Shown here one piece after another: positions 1 through 6,983 of a stretch of DNA of 13,609 nucleotides. The notes under the pieces were generated by a model. The model was not told where the DNA came from. It worked only from the letters and a program-made list of their open reading frames with translations, and made no database searches. The stretch spans positions 1 through 13,609 of the forward strand of contig JAEZDS010000165.1 of assembly GCA_023433205.1 (NCBI GenBank), in the 5' to 3' direction. This DNA comes from Bacteroidota bacterium. GTDB lineage: Bacteria > Bacteroidota > Bacteroidia > B-17B0 > Aurantibacillaceae. The first letter of the stretch is position 1. Each line of letters begins with the position of its first letter. The position numbers and the translations under genes were made by a program.

Positions 1-207
1 GGGATAGGCACCCTGAAACTGCCCGTTCACATATAACCACAGGTCGGTGATCTTATGACTGTTGCTGCCCTGTTTCTCGGCGGCATTTACCTTTACCGTA
101 TCGGCCACCAGGAAGAAGGCCCCGGGAGCGGGCTCATGTTTCTTGCAGGAAGGCGCGAGCATGGACATCACAATCATAACAAATAAAACCACTCTGAACC
201 AATTCAT
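1..207 (-). CDS. Small lipoprotein, N-terminal part (gene continues off the left edge)
   Basis: The minus strand from the ATG at 205-207 is open for 69 codons to the window edge. The protein begins MNWFRVV, has a hydrophobic stretch to about residue 19, and then a lipobox-like LAPSC with Cys21 followed by two lysines, as in many Bacteroidota lipoproteins. The mature part contains SHKITDLWLYVNGQFQGAYP (residues 50-69), a pattern I associate with uncharacterised Bacteroidota lipoproteins. The position -3 residue is Ala rather than the usual Leu, so the lipobox is slightly atypical. The gene lies 68 bases downstream of the oxidoreductase on the same strand. It may be co-transcribed with it, or use its own TAnnTTTG element at 235-242. 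Function unknown; the C-terminus is outside the window. Confidence 0.72.
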   Translation of the reverse strand, partial: MNWFRVVLFVMIVMSMLAPSCKKHEPAPGAFFLVADTVKVNAAEKQGSNSHKITDLWLYVNGQFQGAYP

Positions 208-234
208 ACAAACGGACCTGTCCGGCGCCAATTC

Positions 235-242
235 CAAAAATA
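235..242 (-). promoter_or_regulatory. Bacteroidota-type -7 element upstream of the lipoprotein gene
   Basis: On the minus strand this reads TATTTTTG, a perfect match to the TAnnTTTG element of Bacteroidota primary-sigma promoters, 27 bases before the ATG at 207. No good TTTG -33 box is seen at the usual spacing, so this is a moderate call. Confidence 0.4.
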
Positions 243-275
243 ATCAAATAAGCTGGCCTGAGCCCTTAAAAACGA

Positions 276-1241
276 TTAACGTCTTAATTTTTCTTCGATC
301 ATAAATGCTACCTCAAGTGTTCGTATGGCATCTTCTATACCTACGCTTGAAGCTTTGTTGGAGTTGATGCTGTTGTAGAACGTGTTCAATTCTTCATTTA
401 TTGCGTTGCCAGGTAAAATAACAGGGTGTTCGAATAAAATTTCTTTTTTGGGCAGGCCTTTGCCGGGGTCAAGCACCAGCGCGCCGGCCTTATCGCCTGC
501 ATCTCTGATACGGATCACTTCGGCGCTTTTATCAAGCAGATTAATATTAACCAGATTGCTCTTGGTAAAAACCCTGAAACGGCGGCTGTTTTTAAATGCC
601 ACCCTATTGGTGGTGATGTTGGCCACACAACCATCGGCAAACTCAATCCGCGCGTTGGCAATGTCGTGGGTAGCGCTTACAAGGGGTGTACCTGAGACAT
701 TGATGTTTGCCACAGGTGCATTTACAATGCTCAGAACCAGATCAATATCATGCATCATGAGGTCAAGAACCACCGAAACATCTGTGCCGCGGGTGTTATA
801 TTGCGTAAGTCTGTGTACCTCAACAAACACCGGATCTTTTATAAACGGTCTGGCCGCGAGAAAAGCCGGGTTAAAACGTTCAACATGGCCTACCTGAAAC
901 ACCACTCCGGCTTCCTGCACCAGTTTGGCAAGCGTGCGGGCATCTTTTAGTTCGCTGGTAACAGGTTTTTCTATAAAAACATGTTTGCCGGCTTTTATGG
1001 CGCGGCTGGCAATTTCATAGTGCGTGCTGCTTGGCGTTGCAATGTCAAGCGACGAGCAGGCTGCAATTGCGGCATCAAGATCCGGGAAAGCCTCTACCTG
1101 AAACTCCTTTGCCAGGCGGGCAGTGAGTTCAGGGTCAATGTCATATACGCCTCTCAGGTTCCAGTTCTTGTTTTCTGTCAGGAGCTTTAGATGGATCTTG
1201 CCTATATATCCGAGGCCAATTAGGGAAATGTCGTTCACCAT
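276..1241 (-). CDS. Gfo/Idh/MocA-family NAD(P)-dependent oxidoreductase, GnnA-like
   Basis: This is a complete 321-residue protein, the usual length for the family. The N-terminal Rossmann fold starts with GLGYIG (residues 9-14). The family's EKP motif follows at residues 91-93, whose lysine contributes to catalysis and cofactor binding, and then GHVERFNPAF (118-127). The C-terminal alpha/beta domain carries DLMMHDID (160-167), with the conserved His164 region. The GHVERFNP segment and overall layout resemble the UDP-N-acetylglucosamine 3-dehydrogenase branch (GnnA). GnnA oxidises C3 of UDP-GlcNAc before GnnB transamination, giving amide-linked lipid A. No GnnB aminotransferase is visible nearby, so the substrate is inferred only; another sugar or inositol dehydrogenase is possible. 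The gene is divergent from pcm, with 134 bases between the start codons, and is followed by the lipoprotein gene. The start ATG at 1239-1241 lies directly before the first beta strand, so a later start is unlikely. Confidence 0.9.
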   Translation of the reverse strand: MVNDISLIGLGYIGKIHLKLLTENKNWNLRGVYDIDPELTARLAKEFQVEAFPDLDAAIAACSSLDIATPSSTHYEIASRAIKAGKHVFIEKPVTSELKDARTLAKLVQEAGVVFQVGHVERFNPAFLAARPFIKDPVFVEVHRLTQYNTRGTDVSVVLDLMMHDIDLVLSIVNAPVANINVSGTPLVSATHDIANARIEFADGCVANITTNRVAFKNSRRFRVFTKSNLVNINLLDKSAEVIRIRDAGDKAGALVLDPGKGLPKKEILFEHPVILPGNAINEELNTFYNSINSNKASSVGIEDAIRTLEVAFMIEEKLRR

Positions 1242-1251
1242 ACAGGGATTT

Positions 1252-1259
1252 CAAAGCTA
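1252..1259 (-). promoter_or_regulatory. Bacteroidota-type -7 element upstream of the oxidoreductase gene
   Basis: On the minus strand this reads TAGCTTTG, a perfect TAnnTTTG match, but it ends only 10 bases before the start codon at 1241. If used, the mRNA leader would be only a few bases. No TTTG box is found at normal spacing, so confidence is limited. Confidence 0.35.
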
Positions 1260-1324
1260 AGCCTTTTCCAAATGATATGTTAATAATTAGCAGAAAAAAT
1301 GCATGGTCCATTATGGCTTCCCGC

Positions 1325-1332
1325 TACCTTTA
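1325..1332 (+). promoter_or_regulatory. Possible -7 element upstream of pcm
   Basis: TACCTTTA matches TAnnTTTG except at the last base. Transcription starting a few bases downstream would begin near or after the GTG at 1337, which favours the ATG at 1376 as the pcm start. No -33 TTTG is visible. Confidence 0.3.
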
Positions 1333-1375
1333 AGCTGTGCTAAATACTGTTTCACGCGAACTGGAGTACCTGTTT

Positions 1376-2020
1376 ATGGGAAAGCGCCGCAGGCTGGTTG
1401 AACAGCTGCGGGCCAAAGGAATTAATAATGAGCAGGTACTCAGAGCCATTGAAAAGGTACCCAGGCATCTCTTTTTCGACGCAAATACTTCTATGCCGGC
1501 CCTGCTTGATCATGCTTACAGCGATAAAGCCCTGCCAATTGGGGCCGGACAAACCATCTCCCAGCCTTACACCGTGGCATTTCAAAGCATGCATCTGCAC
1601 CTTGTAACAGGCGACAAAGTGCTTGAGATAGGCACAGGATGCGGGTACCAGACAGCAGTATTGCTTGAGCTGGGTGCAAAGGTTTGCAGCATTGAAAGGC
1701 AAAAGACGCTTTTTGAAAGAACCCGTTTGCTTTTACCTGCTGCCGGCTACAGAGGGGCAAAGCTGGTTTACGGCGACGGTTACAAGGGGCTTCCATCCTA
1801 TGCCCCGTTCGACAAAATAATTGTAACAGCCGGCGCACCTTATATTCCGAACGATCTTCTTATTCAGCTGAAATTGGGAGGGGAGATCATAATTCCTCTG
1901 GGTGAAGGAGACTCACAGCAAATGGTATGGCTGAAAAAAACTTCCGCCAATAGCTTCGACCGCAAAGAACTTGGCAACTTTCGTTTTGTGCCTTTACTCA
2001 AGGATAAAGAAAAGGGTTAG
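1376..2020 (+). CDS. pcm: Protein-L-isoaspartate(D-aspartate) O-methyltransferase
   Basis: This enzyme transfers a methyl group from S-adenosylmethionine to isoaspartyl residues in damaged proteins, starting their repair in the cytoplasm. The family hallmarks are present in order: VPRHLFF, PIGAGQTISQPY (substrate and SAM-site loop), and the SAM-binding motif VLEIGTGCGYQ, with Cys where Ser is common. These are followed by the acidic strand end SIERQ, and DKIIVTAGAP and GGEIIIPLG near the C-terminus. From ATG 1376 the protein is 214 residues, normal for the family. A GGAG lies 9 bases upstream of this ATG. A GTG at 1337 would add 13 residues, some of which (the Tyr and Gly near YLFMG) can be aligned with homologue N-termini, so the longer start remains possible. 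The gene is divergent from the oxidoreductase and is followed by a repeat tract. Confidence 0.92.
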   Translation: MGKRRRLVEQLRAKGINNEQVLRAIEKVPRHLFFDANTSMPALLDHAYSDKALPIGAGQTISQPYTVAFQSMHLHLVTGDKVLEIGTGCGYQTAVLLELGAKVCSIERQKTLFERTRLLLPAAGYRGAKLVYGDGYKGLPSYAPFDKIIVTAGAPYIPNDLLIQLKLGGEIIIPLGEGDSQQMVWLKKTSANSFDRKELGNFRFVPLLKDKEKG

Positions 2021-2044
2021 AGGAGCTGCAACGTTTACCTGGTC

Positions 2045-2109
2045 GTACTTCGTACTTTACTTTGTACTTCGTACTTCGTACTTTGTACTTACTTCGTACT
2101 TCGTACTTT
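2045..2109 (+). repeat. Heptanucleotide repeat tract (GTACTTC/GTACTTT)
   Basis: The tract holds eight copies of the 7-base unit GTACTTY, one of them one base short, at 2045, 2052, 2064, 2071, 2078, 2085, 2096 and 2103. They are broken by two 5-base partial units, ACTTT (2059-2063) and ACTTC (2091-2095). It starts 24 bases after the pcm stop and ends about 80 bases before the next start codon. The only variation is the last base, C or T. It is not coding. It could be a slippage-prone spacer or a protein-binding array. Confidence 0.85.
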
Positions 2110-2157
2110 CTTCTTATCCTTCCATCATCCCCAATACTATTTTCAAATAAATTGCGT

Positions 2158-2165
2158 TAGCTTTG
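2158..2165 (+). promoter_or_regulatory. Bacteroidota-type promoter for the beta-barrel-like protein
   Basis: TAGCTTTG is a perfect TAnnTTTG -7 element, 25 bases before the ATG at 2191. A TTTC about 19 bases upstream, in the AT-rich run, may serve as a degenerate -33 box. Confidence 0.5.
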
Positions 2166-2190
2166 GCGGTGACTACCTAAACAGAAGTTT

Positions 2191-3111
2191 ATGAGAAATA
2201 ATTTCGGTCTATTTATCTGTATTTTTTGTCTGTTGAACCTCAAGTTGTCTGCACAGCAGATCTATTCAAAAGATGGAGGCGCGGTGCTGCCGGAAAAAGG
2301 AGATTGGGGACTTGGAATTGATTTTACCCGGATGGTCAATTATGCAGGTCTCAGATTATCGCAACCTTCACATCTCATCAGCGGAAAATACATGGCTGAT
2401 ACTTCCACGGTTCTCAGAATTGGAGTAAGGATAGGTTTTGAAAACACTGAAATACGTAACAGGACTATTGACCGGGTTGCCGCTTCGGGATCGGTGCAGG
2501 CTTATCCTGCCCCGCAACAGTTAAGAGATAATGTGTGGAACCGCACCTCCTGGCTCACCGGCATTAGTATTGGCAGCGAAAAGCGCAGAGGCAGCCGGTT
2601 GCAGGGATTGTATGGATATGAAGTTTTGGTAATGCTTTCAAGGGTGCAGGACAAGTTCAGGTATGGCAATGAATTAAACGCCAGTCCGCTTGGGCGTGTT
2701 GCTGTTGACCCTGCAGGTGATGCCATGAGCAGTGCAGAATTTGGTAACGCATTTAATATTGACACTGTACCGCTTATTCAGGGAGTATCAGGCAGCGCGC
2801 GTGTGCTGCAGCGAACAAGTGGTCTCACGGTGTCGGTAGCATTGAGGGTTTTTGCCGGCGCTGAATATTTTTTTCTGCCAAAGATGAGCATAGGCGCTGA
2901 GTTAGGCTGGGGACTGGGTTACAGTGGCACTGGCCGCAGCGAAACAATACTTGAATCGGAAGGGGCATCATCCGTTACCGGAGCCGGCGGTCCGGCAATT
3001 AGGCAAACTACCATCGACGGCAGTTCATCAAGCAGAATAGGGCTGGGACATGATTCTTATAACCCGGCGGCTGGTGTTTCTGCCAGTGTGAGGCTGCATT
3101 TATACTTTTAA
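2191..3111 (+). CDS. Uncharacterised outer-membrane beta-barrel-like protein
   Basis: This is a 306-residue protein of unknown function. An N-terminal signal peptide (MRNNFGLF, then a hydrophobic stretch) has a probable cleavage site after LSAQ around residue 21-22. The mature protein is rich in short alternating polar/aromatic strands with glycines, such as WGLGIDFTRM, TVLRIGVRIGF and KMSIGAELGWGLGYS. It ends in VSASVRLHLYF with a C-terminal phenylalanine, as outer-membrane barrels often do. No TonB box, OmpA or SusD-like domain is seen. Residues 245-285 form a Ser/Gly/Thr-rich segment that could be a surface loop. It has its own promoter at 2158-2165 and stands alone between pcm and the dismutase gene. 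Outer-membrane location is inferred from composition, not from a recognised family. Confidence 0.8.
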   Translation: MRNNFGLFICIFCLLNLKLSAQQIYSKDGGAVLPEKGDWGLGIDFTRMVNYAGLRLSQPSHLISGKYMADTSTVLRIGVRIGFENTEIRNRTIDRVAASGSVQAYPAPQQLRDNVWNRTSWLTGISIGSEKRRGSRLQGLYGYEVLVMLSRVQDKFRYGNELNASPLGRVAVDPAGDAMSSAEFGNAFNIDTVPLIQGVSGSARVLQRTSGLTVSVALRVFAGAEYFFLPKMSIGAELGWGLGYSGTGRSETILESEGASSVTGAGGPAIRQTTIDGSSSSRIGLGHDSYNPAAGVSASVRLHLYF

Positions 3112-3129
3112 AAAAGAAGCAGCTCTCTT

Positions 3130-3149
3130 GCGGGCGGAAAGCCACCTGC
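3130..3149 (+). terminator. Possible hairpin after the beta-barrel-like gene
   Basis: GCGGGCGG (3130-3137) can pair with CCACCTGC (3142-3149) across an AAAG loop, with one mismatch and one G-T pair. It lies 18 bases after the stop codon. There is no T-run behind it, so it is only a weak terminator candidate. Confidence 0.25.
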
Positions 3150-3199
3150 GTATTGCTAAACTCTTAAATAATTCTAATTGTGCAGTGCAGTTCCTCTTT

Positions 3200-3232
3200 T
3201 TTGGCCTCCCAGGTTTTCAAATGTTACATTTG
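3200..3232 (+). promoter_or_regulatory. Bacteroidota-type promoter for superoxide dismutase
   Basis: TTTG at 3200-3203 and TACATTTG at 3225-3232 are separated by 21 bases. Both boxes are perfect, making this the best promoter in the window. The ATG at 3262 follows 29 bases after the -7 element. It argues against a start at 3178, which would lie upstream of the promoter. Confidence 0.65.
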
Positions 3233-3261
3233 TACCGAATTACAAATTAAAAAAAGAAATT

Positions 3262-3876
3262 ATGGCTTTTGAATTACCTAAACTTCCTTACGCATTTGAT
3301 GCGCTGGAGCCGCACATTGATGCGCGCACAATGGAGATCCACCATGGCAAACACCACCAGGCATATGTTACCAATCTTAACAATGCCATTAAGGGTACCG
3401 ATGCTGAAAATAAAAGCATTGAAGATATTATGAAGAATATCTCCAAATATCCCGCTGCAGTGCGAAACAATGGAGGAGGACATTATAACCACTCGCTTTT
3501 CTGGCAGATCATGGCGCCCGGGGCGGGTGGAAATCCTCAGGGTGAAATTGCCAAAGCAATTGAAAGCGACCTGGGTGGTTTCGAAAAGTTTAAGACCGAT
3601 TTCACCAATGCCGGCGCCACCCGTTTCGGTAGCGGCTGGGCCTGGCTTTGTGTAAAAGATGGAAAACTGGCGGTGTGCTCAACGCCAAATCAGGATAATC
3701 CGCTGATGGATATTGCCGAAGCCGGTTGCAAGGGAATTCCGGTTCTTGGAATGGATGTGTGGGAACACGCCTATTACCTTAATTATCAGAACCGCCGCCC
3801 AGATTACATGAACGCATTTTTTAATGTGATCAACTGGGAAAAAGTGAATGAACTTTACCTGAAAGCGAAAAAATAG
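3262..3876 (+). CDS. sodA: Superoxide dismutase, Fe/Mn family (Mn-type signature)
   Basis: This enzyme converts superoxide to oxygen and hydrogen peroxide. The 204-residue protein covers the whole family length. Predicted metal ligands are His27 (IHHGKHH), His77 (NHSLFW), Asp165 and His169 (DVWEHAYY). Tyr35 and His31 fill the usual second-shell positions. The outer-sphere glutamine sits in TPNQDNPLM (Gln144) and the position before NHSLFW is Gly-rich, the pattern of Mn enzymes rather than iron enzymes. Many Bacteroidota dismutases are cambialistic, so metal use is not certain. No signal peptide is seen, so it acts in the cytoplasm. The chosen start gives MAFELPKLPYAFDALEPHID, the normal family beginning; a 28-residue in-frame extension upstream would include promoter sequence. 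A strong terminator follows at 3895. Confidence 0.96.
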   Translation: MAFELPKLPYAFDALEPHIDARTMEIHHGKHHQAYVTNLNNAIKGTDAENKSIEDIMKNISKYPAAVRNNGGGHYNHSLFWQIMAPGAGGNPQGEIAKAIESDLGGFEKFKTDFTNAGATRFGSGWAWLCVKDGKLAVCSTPNQDNPLMDIAEAGCKGIPVLGMDVWEHAYYLNYQNRRPDYMNAFFNVINWEKVNELYLKAKK

Positions 3877-3894
3877 ATCGTGCATTGTTTCGTA

Positions 3895-3932
3895 AAAAAG
3901 GTCGTTTGCACGGTAGTGTGGGCGACCTTTTT
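3895..3932. terminator. Bidirectional hairpin terminator between superoxide dismutase and alaS
   Basis: AAAAAGGTCG (3895-3904) pairs perfectly with CGACCTTTTT (3923-3932). The inner GCAC/GTGT can extend the stem. Because the arms carry an A-run and a T-run, it can work in both directions. It lies 18 bases after the dismutase stop and about 170 bases past the alaS stop on the other strand. Confidence 0.85.
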
Positions 3933-4002
3933 ATTTGAGAAAAGTTCAGTTATTGCGGGTGGTGAGCAGAAGTGCTTTTTTGGATCAATCCTGAAATCTG
4001 CG

Positions 4003-4033
4003 CAGGGGTATTCTGGTTTCCGATAGCCCCCTG
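4003..4033. repeat. Imperfect inverted repeat in the alaS 3' region
   Basis: CAGGGG (4003-4008) pairs with CCCCTG (4028-4033), and TAT (4009-4011) with ATA (4023-4025), with a two-base bulge and an 11-base loop. It lies between the alaS stop and the shared terminator. Nothing else is recognisable in 3940-4100. Confidence 0.4.
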
Positions 4034-4100
4034 ATGGTCTATCCTTTTATAATTTTGTGTGGTGAAGGCTCGCTTATCCTGCAAAGCGCAGCCGATGTTC

Positions 4101-6761
4101 TTAGATCATTTTCAGCGCTTTTTCTACCACACTCTCCAGTCCCTCGAGCTTGCTGCCACCTGCCTGCGCGTAAAATGGCTGGCCTCCTCCGCCTCCATTT
4201 ATTTCTTTTGCCAGCTCACGTACAATGGTCCCGGCATTCAGTCCTTTTTCCTTTACCAGTTCATCGCTCACTATTACACTTATTGATGGTTTTCCGTTGA
4301 CCTCAGCAGCCAGCACACAAAAAAGATGACTTAGTTCGTTCTTTAATTCAAAAAGAATATTCTTTATTTCTTCAGCGTTGCCAAAACTTATGCGACGGAT
4401 AATCACATTCATCTCACCTCGCTGCTCAACCGAGGCCTTAAGTTCAGCTTTCAGCGTCTGGGCCTTTTCACGGTAAAGAAGTTGAATTTGTTTCTGCAGG
4501 GCATTGTTATCTTCAAGCAATGAAGAAATACTTTTTACCGGATCTTTTGGATTTTTTAATAACGAGCGGATCTCCTGCAGCACCCTTGCCTGGTAATCAA
4601 TATATTCTTCAGCCTTAATAGAGGTAATGGCTTCAATACGTCTGATGCCGGCTGCCACAGCGCTTTCAGAGATGATCTTAAAATATCCGATCTGCCCGGT
4701 AGCAGGTACGTGGCAACCGCCGCATAGTTCTATGCTGAAATTCTTGTCGAAGGTGATCACGCGAACCACCTCTCCGTATTTTTCACCGAAGAGGGCCATC
4801 GCGCCGGTCTTTTTCGCCTCTTCAATACTCATGATATCGATCCGGCGTTCAATGTTCTCTCTGATCTTGGTGTTGACAATACGTTCTATGCGATTTAACT
4901 CCTCCTCGGAAATGCGGGCGTAATGTGAAAAATCGAATCGAAGGTGTTCATCGTTAACCAGGCTGCCTTTTTGTTCAACGTGATCACCAAGAACATTGCG
5001 CAGCGCGGCATGAAGAAGATGTGTGGCTGTATGGTTATTGGTGGTGAATAAACGCCTGTCGCGGTTTACCTTGGCCATAAATACTGCCTTAGGATTTGCG
5101 GGGAGTTTTTCACAGATATGCAGGGTAACGCCATTTTCCTTTTTGGTATCATTAATAAAAATGGTCTCATTTATGTTTTCAAGCACACCTGCGTCGCCCG
5201 CCTGGCCGCCACTTTCAGCATAAAAAGGAGTTTTGTTCAGCACCAGGTGGTACTGCTCTCTGCCCTTGCTCTTGATCTTGCGGTACCGGGTGATCCTTGC
5301 CTCCGCCTCCAGTTCATCATAACCCACAAATTCAGTCTCGGAAGAAAGGTCGGCAGGCATATTTTCTTCAATCAGGAGCCAGTCGTCGGTATCAACAGCA
5401 GTAGCGGCGCGTGAGCGGCTTTTCTGTTCGGCCAGGGCCGCCTCAAATCCTTTTTCATCAATACCCAGGTTATAACCTTTGGCGATGAGCGAAGTAAGGT
5501 CAACAGGAAAACCAAATGTGTCGTACAATTCAAATACTGTGCGTCCGTCAATCAGTTGTTTGCCTGCGGCGCTGGTGTCGATACAAACCTGGTCAATCCT
5601 GCGCAAACCCGTTTCAAGTGTTTTATAAAATGATTGTTCTTCTTCCCTGATCACCTTTTCTATCAATATCTTTTGCTGGTTAAGTTCAGGAAAGGCGCCG
5701 CCCATCTGGTGCGACAGGGTAGGGACAATACGGTACAAAAATGGCTCACGAAGGTTCAGCGACTGGTAGCCATAGCGGACCGCCCGGCGCAGTATGCGGC
5801 GGATCACATATCCCGCTCCGGTATTCGAAGGCAGCTGACCGTCGGCAATACTGAAAGAAATGGTGCGGATATGATCGGCAATTACCCGCATGGCAATATT
5901 AATGAGCTGCTGTTTTTTGTGTTTCTGCTCATCATCGGGGTTGTATCTCAGGCCCGACAGTTCTTCGATCTTCCGAAGCAGCGGCGCAAAAACATCAGTA
6001 TCGTAATTGCTTTGTTTGTGTTGCAGCACCCGCACAAGCCTTTCGAAACCCATGCCGGTATCAACGTGTTTGCGGGGCAATTTAACCAGCGATCCGTCGG
6101 CTTTGCGTTCAAATTCCATAAACACATTATTCCAGATTTCGATCACCTGAGGATGATCGCTGTTAACCAGGCTGGCACCAGAAACGGTTTTCCGCTCATC
6201 ATCCAAACGACCATCATAATGGATCTCAGAACAGGGGCCGCAGGGACCCATTTCGCCCATCTCCCAGAAGTTGTCTTTTTTATTCCCCCGCAGGATGCGC
6301 GCTTCCGGCAGCAATTCTTTCCAGATGTCGTAGGCTTCCTGATCGAAGGCAAGGCCCTCATCAGGACTGCCCTCAAAAACAGTTACATACAATCTTTCCG
6401 GGTCAATTTTATACACCTCTGTCAGAAGTTCCCAGGCCCAGTTAATGGCCTCGGTTTTGAAGTAGTCACCAAAACTCCAGTTCCCCAGCATCTCAAACAT
6501 AGTATGGTGATATGTATCCACACCTACTTCCTCAAGATCGTTGTGTTTGCCGCTCACCCTTAAACATTTCTGAGTATCGGCAATTCGTGAAAATTTGATA
6601 GGTGCATTTCCAAGGAAGATGTCTTTAAAAGGGGCCATTCCGCTGTTATTGAACATCAGTGTGGGGTCTCCTTTTACCACCATTGGCGCGCTGGGCACAA
6701 TGTGGTGACCTTTGTGCCTGAAAAAGTCGAGGAAAGTTTTGCGTACCTGGTTGCAATCCAT
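4101..6761 (-). CDS. alaS: Alanyl-tRNA synthetase
   Basis: This enzyme charges tRNA-Ala with alanine and hydrolyses mischarged Ser- and Gly-tRNA-Ala. It is 886 residues from ATG 6761 (E. coli AlaS is 876). The class II catalytic core is N-terminal: FLDFFRHKGHHIVPSAP near residue 10, PTLMFNNSGMAPFKDIFLG (33-51), GDYFKTEAI near 98, and GYVIRRILRRAVRYG (317-331). The editing domain carries the zinc-site HTATH (His577, His581) and CGGCH (Cys680, His684). A coiled linker near 745-785 leads to the C-Ala domain, ending with the glycine run INGGGGGQPFYAQAGG (854-869). An in-frame extension of 26 residues upstream is hydrophobic, unlike any AlaS N-terminus, and contains the likely promoter, so MDCNQVRKTF is taken as the start. 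It is divergent from the CotH gene and convergent with the dismutase gene. Confidence 0.98.
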   Translation of the reverse strand: MDCNQVRKTFLDFFRHKGHHIVPSAPMVVKGDPTLMFNNSGMAPFKDIFLGNAPIKFSRIADTQKCLRVSGKHNDLEEVGVDTYHHTMFEMLGNWSFGDYFKTEAINWAWELLTEVYKIDPERLYVTVFEGSPDEGLAFDQEAYDIWKELLPEARILRGNKKDNFWEMGEMGPCGPCSEIHYDGRLDDERKTVSGASLVNSDHPQVIEIWNNVFMEFERKADGSLVKLPRKHVDTGMGFERLVRVLQHKQSNYDTDVFAPLLRKIEELSGLRYNPDDEQKHKKQQLINIAMRVIADHIRTISFSIADGQLPSNTGAGYVIRRILRRAVRYGYQSLNLREPFLYRIVPTLSHQMGGAFPELNQQKILIEKVIREEEQSFYKTLETGLRRIDQVCIDTSAAGKQLIDGRTVFELYDTFGFPVDLTSLIAKGYNLGIDEKGFEAALAEQKSRSRAATAVDTDDWLLIEENMPADLSSETEFVGYDELEAEARITRYRKIKSKGREQYHLVLNKTPFYAESGGQAGDAGVLENINETIFINDTKKENGVTLHICEKLPANPKAVFMAKVNRDRRLFTTNNHTATHLLHAALRNVLGDHVEQKGSLVNDEHLRFDFSHYARISEEELNRIERIVNTKIRENIERRIDIMSIEEAKKTGAMALFGEKYGEVVRVITFDKNFSIELCGGCHVPATGQIGYFKIISESAVAAGIRRIEAITSIKAEEYIDYQARVLQEIRSLLKNPKDPVKSISSLLEDNNALQKQIQLLYREKAQTLKAELKASVEQRGEMNVIIRRISFGNAEEIKNILFELKNELSHLFCVLAAEVNGKPSISVIVSDELVKEKGLNAGTIVRELAKEINGGGGGQPFYAQAGGSKLEGLESVVEKALKMI

Positions 6762-6787
6762 AAATAAGGGGCTGAAAAATAAGAGGC

Positions 6788-6795
6788 CGAAGTTA
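6788..6795 (-). promoter_or_regulatory. Possible -7 element upstream of alaS
   Basis: On the minus strand this reads TAACTTCG, matching TAnnTTTG at all but one fixed base, 26 bases before the ATG at 6761. The spacing resembles that of the better promoters here. No clear -33 box. Confidence 0.3.
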
Positions 6796-6903
6796 TAAAA
6801 AAAGAAGTGTTTCAGGTGAGCTGGCTGGCACATCCACAAAATACACAGGCATGGTTTTTTCTTGTCAGGGCTGTGATGCCATGACCTGCTAATTTTTTTG
6901 CGT

Positions 6904-6921
6904 CCGGCAATATGCTGCCGG
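6904..6921. repeat. Inverted repeat in the alaS/CotH divergent intergenic region
   Basis: CCGGCA (6904-6909) and TGCCGG (6916-6921) form a perfect 6-base stem around a 6-base spacer. A 10-base palindrome CATAATTATG follows at 6929-6938. The two sites lie in the 222-base space between the divergent starts, where an operator could act on the CotH gene. No T-run follows, so it does not look like a terminator. No TAnnTTTG element is seen for the CotH gene. Confidence 0.4.
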
Positions 6922-6983
6922 CACTTGTCATAATTATGCTGTTCGTGCTACAATATTAAAGGCTCAAAATAAACTATTTGCCA

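Noticed and set aside
62..304. An 80-codon open frame on the plus strand at the left edge
   Set aside because: It lies opposite the lipoprotein signal peptide and the 3' end of the oxidoreductase gene, and its translation has no domain or compositional sense.
2045..2109. The GTACTTY tract as a CRISPR array
   Set aside because: The units are 7 bases and contiguous, with no unique spacers, so it is a simple short repeat.
3178..3261. A 28-residue upstream extension of the superoxide dismutase from a TTG
   Set aside because: It would include the perfect TTTG/TACATTTG promoter; the family protein begins at MAFELPKLPY.
5634..6563. A 309-codon plus-strand open frame inside alaS
   Set aside because: It is antisense to the conserved alaS catalytic domain; the protein has no recognisable family and is a shadow of the real gene.
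6762..6839. A 26-residue N-terminal extension of alaS on the minus strand
   Set aside because: The extension is hydrophobic, unlike any AlaS N-terminus, and covers the region with the likely promoter. MDCNQVRKTFLDFF matches the normal family start.
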